Source: Typha latifolia (taxonomy: Eukaryota > Streptophyta > Magnoliopsida > Poales > Typhaceae). From it: DNA of 64,000 bases. The stretch is from contig CM034111.1 of NCBI GenBank assembly GCA_019914945.1, positions 4,092,001 to 4,156,000 of the forward strand, given 5' to 3'. Made by a program: the position numbers and the translations under genes. Positions 1 to 13,700 of this stretch are shown here, in pieces; the stretch's first letter is position 1, and each line of letters opens with the position of its first letter. The notes beneath the pieces were generated by a model that saw only the letters and a list, made by a program, of their open reading frames with translations, searched no databases and was not told where the DNA came from.

Positions 1-56
1 TTCTTTCCATCCACTAAAATATTTATTTTTTTGCAAATTGGCTCCTCATTGTGCAG

Positions 57-3000
57 AATAAAAGGCGGGTTACATGGTGCCCAGGGCCCTCCTCAATGAA
101 GTTCCCTAATGAGGTAAGAAAAATGTTTCTCTATATTATGTACAGCCATATATTTCAGTTTTTGTTTCATATGATCCTTGAAATTTCCTGCATTTGTTAG
201 GATTGTCGTTGTTAGAAACTTTTGTATTCTTTCTCCATTTCTTACCTAATGGATACACTATCTTTCTCTGTTTAGTTATTATGGTCTTTTGTCTTGGTAT
301 GTGTACTGAGTGCCATTTTTTTTTTCTGTTGATGAGATAGGCAAATTATATTACAAGGTTTGTATGGTTTGTTCTCTCACATATACTTTGGTAATTCATT
401 TCACTGGAAGCCAATTTGTAGTACATTAATTTGGGTTATCTACAGAATCTGCTTACAAAAAAACTGGTCTGATTCATTTGTCTGATTGAAACAGAAGTAT
501 TGCTATAATCTTCAACTATGAAAGCCTTAACAGCTAATTAAGATTAGCATATATTCTCAGGCTCGCAGCTATCCATAAGTACCTAGATTTGTATTCTTTT
601 TTTTGCATTAAAAAAAGAACTTTGCCTATGAACTTTAATTTGAAAATAGCATGATGAAATTAGGAAAAATAGATGTTACTACTTCACATGGTAGGCACTC
701 AGATTATGCTATGCAGGTGTGCCAATGCATGGCGATACTTAGAAGGTCTCCATATCTTTTTGCCAACTGTGCCGAATATTGTCATGCCAGTTGTGCAGAC
801 GGATAATCAACATGCTTTGTCACACAGTCATGGAAACTCCTTGATTGTTAATATCTATTTACCCAACAAGAAAATCAAAATCTGGATAAACCAAAGCACA
901 TGTATCTCTGAATTCTAGTACAAGTGAAAAAAGAAACCATATCCTCTCATGCTCCCTGATGTCATATACTTGAGAAACGAGAACTTATCTAATAATGATG
1001 ATAAAGCTGCATAGATCTTGCCCTCTTTTTAAGTTGCACTCAAGGTTTTAAAAGACTGTAGGCAGTAGATGGGTGGACAACGTGTCAGGATGCCTAAGCG
1101 CTAGGCGGGTGCCTAGGGGAGTGCCCAAAATTCAAGACGGTTAAAAAATAACAAATATAAGAACGAATAATTAGACAAAGTTAAAATTCATACATACAAT
1201 CTAGAAATATATTAATGCATTCTTGTTAAGAGCCATACTAAGCAATTCAAATCCACTAATTCATTATGACCTACAATAATTTTGAATTTCAAAGTCATCC
1301 TACATACTAAAGTCTAGAACATGGTTCAAGATACTAGGGCGGTCACCTAGGCAAGATTGAAGTGGAGCCTAGTTATATTTTGTCTAAGGTGGGAGCTCTA
1401 GACATTAAGCTGGAATTTTTTTAAAATAATTGTTGTAGTGATCATTTGGCTAGCTGCTTCTAGTTTCTTTGAGGTTTTCTATTGCTAGCCATTATAGATA
1501 GATGTTTCAAAGATCACAGGATTGTACAGTCTCATAGAAAACTTGAATTCGTTGGCTGTTTGTTCTTTTTTACTTTTTGTTTTTGAGGTAGATATGTTAG
1601 TCTCCATGAGTGAGTTGCACATAATTTGTCTGGTTTGAATAGATGAATATGTTCCAAATGCCTGTGACATCCTTATTGCTTGCTTAGGAGGCAAAGTATT
1701 GGAAGAATCTAATGCCCATCATTGTTTCAGATGACTTAGCAAGTATGCGATGCATGAATGATGGATTGTCTAGAAAGTTTGTAGGTCTGAAAAGTTGCAT
1801 CTGACATCTATTTTTGTTCTGCTGGTTTCTGAACTCCTATCGAGTCACTATTGGTTAGTATTAATGATGTCTTGTAATGAGAGAAATTCCGTAGTTGGTA
1901 TATTCTTAATATTTATAGTTCGTTAGCTTTTGCCAATTTTCCTGATTAATGCTGGGTTCATAAATTATCTTGGGTTTAAGAGGTTTTTGAGCATCTTTAG
2001 TTATATTCAGGTGCTCATTCTTGAACAAGCTGCTACTGTCGGAGATCTTACTGGACGTGAGCGTGACATGAGTTTGCCATTACCTTTTGAGGAACTAATT
2101 CAAGAAAACAAAGTCGCCATGGATCTATTTAATTGTGATCCTGGGTCACTGGATGATAGTGAGACTAAAGATATACAGCACACTTCTCTTCCTGATGCAC
2201 ATGCTTTGTTGCACGTTACTAGTAGAAGGAAAATCAATGTCAAGGCAGCTGATTCAGTTTTTGTGGGTATTCTGTTTCTATTCTCTTATCACCATAGATC
2301 TAAACTAGTGACTGTTAGGTTTTCTTATTTGTTAGGGAAGTGGCATGTCAGCAGAAAAGCAATCTAAATATGATGATCAACTGTTAGAATATAATTCCCA
2401 GGTATTTATTTTTTTCCCTTCTTGGCTTATTTTTGAATCCTTTTGCTGTTCTATGAAAAATAATCGGCTTTTGCCAGGAGAAAGCTGAGTGTATTGGATC
2501 TGAGGTCTCAACAAGTAAATTGATGGAGTCAGAGGGCACTCCTGGAGGGAGATGCAGTATCTCCTCTGTAAGTCAAACAAGTGGAACTGAATCTTGTCGG
2601 CTTAAAAGCTTAACTATAAGAGAGTCAGAAGCAATTCTTGTGATCAAACAGCTCCAGGATCAGGTAGTTGATATCTTCAGCACTATATTTAGATTACTTT
2701 GCTCTATCACTATATATTTAGCTGTGGGCAGATTAAATTACTAGAGATGGAGAAGGCTTCTATTCAGAATAATTTGGATAATGTTCTTGAGCTAGCAACT
2801 GTCCAAAGCATTTCTTTTGGTGAGAAGTATGAAGAGGTAAAGATAAAACATTTCATTTTAAATATATTTTATTGTGTTTCTTCTGAGAGGCGGCATTTGG
2901 ACTGGAATCTCGCACCAAACTCGGGATTTTCATAATGTTCTGTTCTTTATCTGATGAAGTTTCTGCATTGTATTCTGGTTCAATGTTACAGAATGTAGTA

Positions 3001-3779
3001 ACATTGTAAGTTTTACAGTACCTGAACACATTCTACTTTTCCAATAATTTCTGCTATCAATCAGTTGGTTCCTTCCTATTCTATTTTGGTATGACCCCAT
3101 TCAATATGTAAATTTTCATGCACAGACTTTTAGCTTTCCTCCCCCTTTGAGCTTTTCTCTTGCACTTGATTACCTTTTTTGTGTTTTATTATCTGATTAT
3201 AGTTAATTAGCTCCTTTGAACATATATGGGATATTCCTTGAGATTGTATATCTAGTCAAATTGCACTAATATCTTTGCACGAAAAGTGTCACCATAATGT
3301 TCTACCACACTATTATACTTGACTTAAATATTGCATGTTCCTCTGATCCTGTTATTTTCTTTTCTTCCTGGAGGGTAGCTCCGTCAAGAAGCTATTAGGT
3401 CACATGAAGATGCTAGAATTGCTCGTGAACAACTTTGCTCAGTGGGCTCTATTGGATCATATAAAGAAGTATTTTTCTTTCTTAACTGCATCATTCTTTT
3501 AACTTAAACATCGTTTATTGTTTCCTTCACTCTTTTTTATTATTTTAGTTTTTAACCTTCTGTGAATGTTTTTCTTTAATTTTATTTATTTTTATTTTCT
3601 TTTGAAGTTCTTTTGTTGGAACATTTTAGGATCTTTTGGCTAATTCCTCTCTGAATATATTGCTCGAAGTCGAAGGAGTAGTTGTGCAAGTTGATCAATC
3701 GAGATACTTGGTTGATACCATTCTCTGTGTTGTTGAAGAGCTCTTCCAGAACTTTGCTATCCTGTCGCAAATGTTACAG
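57..3779 (+). CDS. KIN-7-like gene, exon block 1 (7 exons)
   Basis: Exons 57-113, 2011-2262, 2336-2401, 2478-2663, 2732-2836, 3379-3468 and 3630-3779, each a whole number of codons, so all introns here are phase 0. Boundaries come from AG/GT sites that keep the frame open. For instance, the 2732 exon ends in EKYEE and the 3379 exon continues [17 protein letters not shown]. The 252-bp exon at 2011 is acidic and serine-rich rather than coiled coil. The exon at 57 is isolated from the next by a 1.9-kb intron but has a clean acceptor and donor and a family-like TWCPG motif. Intron lengths are otherwise 68 to 542 bp. Confidence 0.75.
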
Positions 3780-5030
3780 GTAAAATTTTTGTTAAATATG
3801 TGAATCTGCATTCTCTATGATTTCCAGTTGTTATCTGCAATCAGGATATACAGGCATGCTAAATTTTGGATCATATATGTAGAACTACCCCTTCATATAT
3901 ACAGGATATATATGAAGGAGTGGTTGTTGAATGGCTCTTCATTTTAAATCTGTTTCCCTAAAATTGAACTTTGTTTTTTGTATCATGGCTTGAAGTTTCA
4001 CTTGAGACAGAATAGTAACGGCTGAAACTTACTGAAAACTAATGCCAGAGCTAATTGCCAAGGCTGAAACTTGTAAGATTATTGATCTTGACCTATGTTT
4101 TGGAACATTATCAGTCGAAACTGGTCGGCTATGGTCCAGATATTTTGTATTTTCATGGGGTCAAAAACAAAACTTCTTACTATGCTTTGTATACTTGAGA
4201 TATTTATTTTCCCTCTGCATATTTCAACGCAGCTTTTCTACCTTGTATTTGAGCTTTGTTGACTTTGAATGAGTATAAACAATAAATTTTCAAATCTTCA
4301 CAGCTGTGCATGTATCAAGTCCAGAAATGCACATATTTCTGCATATATGTGGTCAATGTTTTGAAAAGCAGCCGCGGGTGGTGGGCAGTCACCTCACCGC
4401 TTAGCGCCTAGGCGGAAGACGGGCGACAAGACGGGTGACAAGGCGGTTTAGCATTTTTAATATAAAAAATAAAATAAAACTTATATAATACAGAATATAC
4501 ATTATATACATAAATTTTAATCAACATTCAATAGATTTGCAGATAATTACATTATATACATTATATACAATAATAGATTAGCAATCATTAATCAACATTC
4601 AACAAATTAATGATTACTGATTAACAAATTAACAAACTAAGTGATTAGCCGATTAAAACAAGTCAATAGATTTGCAGATAATTACTGATTTATTTAAATT
4701 AAGAACTTATAGTCAATAGATTAACTGATTAAGAGTTTAAGACAACTGAAATTTGAAAATAAAAAAACCTTTCAGATTGTGTGAGATTGAGAGACTGTGA
4801 GAGAGGGAGTGAGAGAGTGAGAGGGAGATACTGAAAGAGGGTGTGAGATCGTGAGAGAGTGACTAAGTGATAGAAAGAGGGAAGGAGGACAGTGACCATA
4901 CCTTATTGTTGTCCGTTTTGTCGTTTTTGCCGCAAGCCACCGCCTTAGTTGCCTCATCACTCGTTGCCACTAGCCGTCGAAGGGAGAGCCAGAGAGGACG
5001 AGAAAGGGTTTAGGGATTTAGGGTTTCACT

Positions 5031-5077
<47 letters not shown>

Positions 5078-7617
5078 GAGCGAGCAACGAGAGAAAGGAT
5101 TTTTTTTATATATAATGGGTTAGTTATTTTAAGTGGATAATCCGTCCTGTTTCTTTCATCCTAATCGATAAGCCAATAAGGCGGGCCGAACCACCAACCC
5201 GCCTTATCGAGCCGCATGGCCCGCCCAGCGCCTTTTGGTGCTATGGTGGCCCGCCAAGGTGGTAGACCGCCTTGCGAGTGCCAGGTGGATTGGCGGCACG
5301 GCTGCCTTTTCCGCTTTTCAATACCTTGCATGTGGTATCACAAAAGGTAGTAAATGTGAATTCAAATAGTTTTCCAGATTGATGAATAATTGTTCAATAG
5401 TGGAATATAGTATATTAGAAGTATATGAGAAGTTGACAAATAGAGAAGATGAGGAAATAAACAGCTAATTCAAATGACATTGACATATGCAGCACAAAGC
5501 ACATGTTTCTAGGGAAGGTTTGCACTGGCCTTCTGGTGGTGTGTTTTCAGTTTTCAGTTCATGAAAACAACTTTTCTACATTTCAGTTTTGTATAACGTC
5601 CCCCCCTTAAGACACTCCACTGCTGGAGCTCAAGCACCGAGATTTATCTTTTCTTATGTGGTGGAATCATGATGCATAACTATGACAAATTTTTTTTTTC
5701 TTACATCCACATAAAAAACAAAATAGTCAACAACAAACCGTAGCTTTTCATGACGTACTAACCTGTAAACATAGCTTCATTACAGACCTTGGATATATGG
5801 ATATACACTAGGGAACATTTGATGTACATTGCTAGAAAATACTGGGATTATACTGGAAACTTGTCATGGTTGTCATCTTATGTAAACTGTGTGATTGTTG
5901 CTATTGTATCAAGACTAGTTAGTCTAAGGTTCATTTTATAGGCTAAATTTTTATGGACTCTTGAGATCTTTCCGAGAGAAACAGAAAATTTATGCTTCGT
6001 CAGATTATAGATGTGAATCTGTATAATAATGATTTAGCATGCAATCTTACTCTTGCCAGATGATTTTCTTTCTCCTGTTTTTATAGCTTTACAGAAGCAG
6101 GGTTTACTCTGGTGAATCTTAGAGCTATTGATTTTCCTCTACATTAATGATTCCTAGGTTCATTTATGTTTTCCTTTTGTACTCTTTGCTATTTATTCCT
6201 TTGTCAGCTTCACTTATGTGTGTGTAAATTGTTAACTGGGGGACCATAAGATACCTTTTATCATTTCTTATTTTTCTTTGTTTTCTTTTTTTAGGAACTC
6301 AAGTCAATTGCTTCTCAGGAGATGGTGCAATTCAGATCCATTATTGGCAGTTATGAGAAAATACAGAATTTCTTGAGGAAGAAAACTGATGAAGTCGATG
6401 TAGAAAAGGTGTGATTTGGATATATCCTCAAATTAAGTACCATTAGCTGTCACACAATATATTCAAACTCTTGAGGGTATTTATGTGATCCATGTGCAGA
6501 ATATCTTGCTTAATCAGGCACTAGACCACCAGAATCAAATTCAGGAGCTTAAATCCAATTTCCACAACTGCGAGAAGGCTATGGCTGTTAGTTACCATTT
6601 GATTATTTACTATCTATATTTTTCTTGACCTTGATATTCTACTGGCTTTTCTTCAAATGGTAGGATCTCACTCTTCAACATGACTTGGAGAAGGACAGCA
6701 TCCTCTGTCAACTTCTCAGCCTCCAGAAAGAAGTGGCATCATTGTCATCTTCTTCCTTGTCAAGAGAAAAGGAATCTCTGAGAAAAGAACTTGAAAAGAC
6801 AAAAGTGAAGCTGAAAGAAACGGAGTCCAAGCTTAAAAACTCCTTGCAGGAAAAAATCAAACTCGAGGTTATCTCACTATATTTTTTTTGTTTACTGACT
6901 TTCAGCATAGTTCCTCTTAACAATCAGTTCATTATCTCTTATCTGTTGCCAATTTGTCCCTCTAGAGTGAGAAAGTGCAGGCTGAACGGGAAATAAAACA
7001 CTTGCATAGCCAAAAGAATGTCCTTGAACGTGATATTCGGAAGCGTGATTCAGTTCTTGATAGAAGGCGTGAATCAAAGTCATTTGATATCAGCAAATCG
7101 AAGGAACTCAATGCGGCAGTTGAGCAAACTTTCCAGGTATAGTTTTTCATTTTCAGCATAGATCTTTGTTCTGAAGTTGGAACTGCTTCGTTGCCAATCA
7201 ATGGTAAAGATAGACTTGGGTTTCATGTCTTTGCAAGTGTTATCTCTGATACTCCAAGTATTATAAAAGCTATGTCCAACTAACTTTTCAGATCATCTTA
7301 ATTGTTGAGCAAAGAGGCCTTAACAATTTTGTAACAGAGATTTGTGCAAATTATTCAAGCAAATTTGTTGAAATGTCATGTACTAATATTTACAAGGAAA
7401 AGCTTGATGCCATATCACCTTATTAGCAAGAAGCAACACTTGCCTCTTTTACTGTTTTACCAGCTCAACAAACTTCCATGGAACAATCTTTGATGTCTAG
7501 AACACTGTTATTAGCTTTTCACACAGCTATAAAATTACCATTTAGGAAGACGACCAAGTTTGAGGCATATAATAATAGTCTTTAATCTTTATCCTAAGTT
7601 AAGTACAAAGTAGGGAC

Positions 7618-7704
<87 letters not shown>

Positions 7705-10700
7705 TAATATAAGTTGCATAAATGATGAAAACGAAAGAGCTTTTGTGAAAGAGAAGGATGTGAAATACTGGTGGAGCCTTTTGTATTCTATTCAATTAAA
7801 GTGTTGTTAGTGTCTTAAATTTAGAGTTAGATAGACAATATCTAATATAAAATATAATTATAGTAGAAATTAGATTGACATAAAAAATGATTGAAAAAGA
7901 TGAAACATGGAGAGTTGTAGCTCCTCATTGTTCCCGTAGAATTATGGAAGCATTTAGGAGATATGAGATCAATTTGGTCAATTAGTATATTTAACAAAGT
8001 TATAAAGCATAAAACAATACTTGAATGGAGAAAGAATATTTTAATGTTAATATACAAAATCGAGGGAGATACACAAAGTTATACACAAGGATTGTCATGC
8101 CAATAGTGATGCAGAGAACAAGTAGGAAAAAGTAACTAAACTCAGACCTGGGTGTCGGAATCACCGACGTTGGAATCCACCAACAAATATTCAATTTGTG
8201 CAAACTCCCAAAATATTCATTAACTAATAAAAAAGGATTAGAAATATTTATATAGGCAAAGTAAAGAAAAAGATAGAAAGATGAAAATAGCCCTATAAGG
8301 CTAGTCAAAACCTTCGTTAAGCTAGAGGGTTATGGGTGTAGCCCTCTTGTGCCTACGAGAATAAACGTGATGGATAGTGGTTTCCACACTAATTCTTTCG
8401 TGGTGGAAGAAATTTGACTTAGTCGAGTAGGGGTGTGAACGGCTCTGATAGTACTCTAAGATGTCAGGGTCAAGTTGCTGTAACTCCTCGTGAGTGATCC
8501 ACGTACAATTAGACTCTCGTCTACCTTACCAACGAACTAGAAAATGGTGAACCTCTCTTTTTACAGTAGATGTTATTTGATCATCTAAAATAGTGTCTTA
8601 TCTTTTTTTGTAGTGTGGAAAGAAAATAAGAAGTGGTGGGTGGTATATTAGGTATGTCTGAAATAGTAGCGGATGTAGTATATGGTTCAGTGGGGATGTT
8701 TATAAGCGGTTGGTAAGCTACTAAATCTTCAATATTAAAAGTACAACTAATGCCGTAATTAGAGGGAATATCAATGACAACCATTAGTCCCTACACGTTT
8801 TAGAATTTGGAAAGATTTTGCACTACGAGTATGCAACTTTCGAACAACTCCTGAAGGGAACCGTTTGGGTCTAACATGAATCATAACATGATCTTCTACA
8901 TTAAACTCTTTGGCATGCTTGTGTAAGTCGGTATGTATTTTATACTGAAAATTAGTCGCCTCAATTCGCTTAGTAATCTATTGATGCAAAGAATAAACAT
9001 GATGTGCAAATACTTCAGCAGACTTAGAGACTGTAGCATGAGATGACATAGAATCTAAAAGTTTGCATGCTTTAAAACTATGAACAACTTCAAATGGATT
9101 CATACTTATAGCCAATTAATTTTGCTACGTCACGCTTGAGACTTGGCCAGTAAAATTGATGCTCAACTTCTTTGATGATTTTATTACGTCCAAAATGACC
9201 TAACAGGTCACCGCCATGGATCTCCCAAACTAGGAAGTCACGTACGGATGTACGGGGAATACCGAGTTTGTTAGTCTTAAATAGGTAATTGTTTTGGAGA
9301 GAATAACTGTCTAAAGTTACATTCATGTCACTTAGCAAAGTGAGAACAATTTCTCCAATGTCAGGACAAGATGTAGTCTTCCTTCATTTTGTCAAATCCA
9401 GTGACTTTAATGCTAATAGTAGGTAGAAGGCTAACCTGTCTGCTAAGCGCATTAGTCGCCTTAATTTTAACCCCAGCTCTATGTTTGAGTACTAAAGTGT
9501 ACTATAAGAACTCGATCTAACGAGCATGTTTGAATTTAGTTTCTTCTAAGAATTTAAAAATCGAAGAGCTTTGTAGCATGAATAAATGACAAATTCATGC
9601 GGGAGTAAGTAATGACGCCAATAGCGCAGAGCTTAAATAACCACATAGAAATTCTTATCGTAAGTGGAGTACTTTTATTTGACCTCATTTAGTTTCTTGT
9701 TGAATAAGCAATAGGATGGCGTTCCTAGCTAAAAACACCGCCAATTCCGATGCATGAGGCATCACATTCCACCTCAAAGGCTTTAGAAAAGTCAGGTTGA
9801 TGCATTACAGGCACCACTGTCATTTTTCTTTTAATTTCTTCAAAAGTTTTACTTGCCAACTTACTCCAATGAAAATTTTCTTTCTTAAAGCAAGCAATGA
9901 TTAGGGATATGATAGTACTAAACCCTCGAATGAAGCGTCGATAAAAAGTAGCGATGCCATGAAAGCTACGCACATTATGAATATTTCTCTGTTCCGGCCA
10001 ATCAATGATTGTCTTGATCTTTTCAAGGTTGGTGCGGACTCTTTCAAATGTAACTATAAACCCTAAGAAGATGACTTGATCCACAAGAAAAGAACATTTC
10101 TTCCTATTGTCATAGAGTTGAGCAGCACAAAGTGCAAGATAGACTTGATGCAAATGGTTCAAATGAAGCTCCTTTGATCGACTAGAAATCAAAATGTCAT
10201 CAAAGTAGACTAAAAGAAATTTTTCCATGAATGGTCAAAGCATTTGTGTCATAACACTCATGTTTGGGGTATTAGATAGACTGAAAGACATCATCAACCA
10301 TTCATACAACCCGCATTTCGTTTTAAAAGCGGTCTTCTATTCATCGCTAGGACGAATTTAGATTTGATGATAATCACTTTTGAGATCAATTTTGGAGAAA
10401 ATTAAAGCTTCCGCCATTATGTCTAGCATGTCATCAAGCCGCAGAATGGGAAAACGATATTTGACTACTATTTTATTGATGTGAAGACTTATTTTTCTTT
10501 GATGTGAGCAAGGCAGGACCAACACAATGACTTAAGCTCTTGCGAATAAAACCTTTTGTAAGAAGTTCATTCATTTGACGTTGCAGTTCAGCATGTTCCT
10601 TGGGGCTCATTTAATAGTGTGACAAGTTTAGGAGAGAAGCCTCAGGGACCAAATCAATTGCATGTTGGATATCACGCAAAGGAGACAATTGATCTGGAAG

Positions 10701-13700
10701 ATCATCCGAGAACACATCTTGAAACTCATTTAGTATAGGACTAGCTTCTTCAAATGACGGTGTGGGTAGGGCTCCCAATTTCACGAGCTACTAAGGCAAA
10801 CACAACAGAGCCTTGGTTTGCTTACTTTTTAAATACTTTGGAATTTATTATGTGCAAATTCTTTTTACTAGGAGCATTTTTTTGTTATCTTTATGAATTA
10901 TGTTTGGACACATATGATTTATCTTAATCTTCTTGCCTTTGAAAGTAAAGGAACACAAGTTGGAACATTCAAAGATGGTTTCATCACGATCAAATAATTA
11001 AGGGCGGTCCAAAATAATATGCCCTACGTCTATCGGCACAATATCACATCACACCTCTTCCTTATAAGAAAGGAAAGTGATAGGAATTAGGCATATCTTA
11101 TTTATAGTAATTGAGGAATCATTGACTCAAGATATTTTATAAGGATTCGAGTGAGATGTGGATTTTAATGCCAAGCGAAATACAACGCTAGAAGAGATGG
11201 CGTTAATGCAGTTTCCATTGTCGATGATCACCTTGCAATCTTTGGTCCCACATTTGATATGAATGTGAAATATTGCATTCCTTACCAATCATCGGTCTCT
11301 CGGGGTTACATCAAAGCACAACGAACGATATCAACAGTATGGTCTTCGTAACTATGATTGTCGTCACTATCTTGGACGCCATCGGGGTTAGGCTCATAAA
11401 CTTGGTTATCAAGCTCGTCTTCCTCTATAATGTCATCCTATATCTCAAGGTAAAGGGCCTTTTGAATGCAGTTTGATGCTGCATGACTAACCTATCTATA
11501 TTTGTAACATTGATGGGGGCTATTGACAAGTGTAATTTCATGGAGGAGCCATTTTCCTTTGTTATGTTGGACATGCGCGACAGTTTGGGTAGTTTTGAAA
11601 AGTAAAATTCAAACAATTTTTACACGAGTAGGTGCGTAATTGGAAGGTGTGTGCCCAATTGGTCGCCTAGGCAAATATTGTAAGCATGATCCAAGGAGGT
11701 AACTTCCCGAAAAACTAACTCTCTTTGGATATCGTTGTTAAGGCCACGCTTAAAATGACTCAACGTCATCCTCTCATCCTCCACAACATTACACCTCAAT
11801 ATATACTTCTCAAATTGGGAGACATAATTGTTCACTAACTTATTTCCTTGTCTAAAATTATTCCATTGATCCAAAATGTTACTAAGATAAGAGCGTGGCA
11901 AGTATTTTTCTTTCATTTCATGCCAATGAATAATTGGAGGTTTGCTTTGTCGCACTAAGATTTGCTTTATACTTTGCCGGAAGAATTTGGCTCGATACCT
12001 TGTTTGTTTGCAGTAGTTATAAATGTAACTAAAGATATATGATATGAGGTTCCACTGAACAAGGTTTGACATGAAGATAGTTTTCATAGTTGATCATGTT
12101 TTTGTCTCGGCTTCTTTTCTAAATAAGTTTTGCAAACTTATTCTTATCATGCAGTTGACTATCTTGGTCTTGTGGTGCATCTTTATTAAGTCATAAGTAT
12201 TCTCCCTTTTATCATCTTTATGATCTTTATTAAAATTTCAGGAAGACTACCAAACACTGGAACTACATGCTTTTGAATTGGAAGCAGAAATTGCTTCTTT
12301 ACAAGAGGCTTTTACCAGTGTGGTTGGAGAAAAGGAAGATATGATTGCCAGAGATCAGTTCTTGGAATCAGAACTAGAAGCTTTTGCAAACAAGATGAAT
12401 ATAGTTGATTCTGAAATAAAATCTTTAAAGGAGGAGGTTGCTGTAACGGTATGTTCAAATTTTTGTGTACAACTATTTGATGTCAATTATACCTATGACT
12501 TATTCTTTAATTATCTGTTCACTCCTTTCTCCATCTGTTTGCTACTTGGTTCAAATAAGTTACTACTATGCAGAAGCAAAGATTGGTTGCATCAGAGTCC
12601 TTCTGTAGAAGCCTGGAAGATTCTCTTGATTCCTTGTCAAGAGAAAAAGAAGATATGGCAATGGTAATCAATTTTTTCAATTATTAATAACATCATTTAA
12701 AAAGTATTGGATAATTACTTCTTGTCATTCATTACAGCAACTTACAGATGCCCTTCTAGAAGTGGAGGCAGAAAAGTCAATGTGGTTAGCCAAGGAAAAA
12801 GCTTTCATTGAAGCTAATGACAGAGTGAAGATATCTAACAATGAGATCCACAGGTTATCAGAAGATCTATCTGAGGTATTTTTCTATATAGACATTGGCA
12901 TAAATCATGCATGACTTCAAGTGAGTTCTCTTCTGTTCTCTATTATGGCTTTTCTCTTTTCAATGTTAACCCCTTCAAGGCTATCACTTTTGTTTCATTC
13001 TAGGATTGAACGTAAATCTATTATTTATGCTCCTAAGAAATACAAAGTTGATGTTAGAATGTTGTGCTGCTCTTTATCAGATTTTGAATCCTGAGTTGAT
13101 ATTGTCTAATTGCTTAGAAATGATTGTTAATTGTTTATTAGATTCCTTTTAACAAATAATAGGGCACAAAGCCAATGTTAGAATGTTAAGTTGCTCTTTA
13201 TCAGATTTGAATCCTGAGTTGATATTGTCCAACTGCTTAGAAATGATTACTAATTGAGAAAATAATAATATGTTAAGGAATAAAATTTATCAGATTCCTT
13301 TTAACAAATAATTGGGCACTATGTCCAATTTTAGGAGATACATTCTTAGAAAGCAAAACACCTATCAACTTAGAGCAGTTATTTATTATCTTAATCATCT
13401 TTTTATTTGTTTGATAATGCATTTGGATATTTCCTGGAAATTACATCTATACATCTAATGCTTGAGGTTGAATATTCAAGTCAATGGGTTTCATGAGCAT
13501 CTAAGGAAGACAAAAGAACAAACACCTTTTTAAAGAATGAGATTGATATAATTTTAATGGAGAAAGACCAATAAGAGAGACAGAGGAAGAGGGTTAAAAC
13601 GAAGGATTCAGTGCTCCGCAGCATTGTGAATGTCAGGTGGCACATCTCATGCTTGCGTGTTGCCGACATGAAAATATTGCTCCAAGGTACAATATAATTA

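Larger units (their letters stand above)
8080..12090 (-). mobile_element. Decayed Ty3/gypsy chromovirus in a kinesin-gene intron
   Basis: Reverse-oriented LTR-retrotransposon relic. In minus-strand order it holds gag (12087-11620), a protease region (about 11300-11100), reverse transcriptase with YFDDIL and RNase H with ECDAS (10228-9725 and upstream), an integrase zinc-binding part (9338-9090), the integrase C terminus (about 9116-8580) and a chromodomain-like end with [15 protein letters not shown] wording (about 8510-8430). This order and the chromodomain place it among plant chromoviruses. Frameshifts and stops occur throughout. The integrase catalytic core is missing between the zinc finger and the C-terminal part. 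Sequence at about 8080-8320 resembles LTR with a TATA-like box, but I found no second LTR or target duplication. Confidence 0.75.

Noticed and set aside
673..918. 81-codon plus-strand frame in the first kinesin-gene intron
   Set aside because: No splice-compatible boundaries and no resemblance to the coiled-coil gene or other families.
4772..4960. Minus-strand Ser/His/Leu-rich frame
   Set aside because: It arises from GA-rich sequence inside the hAT element.
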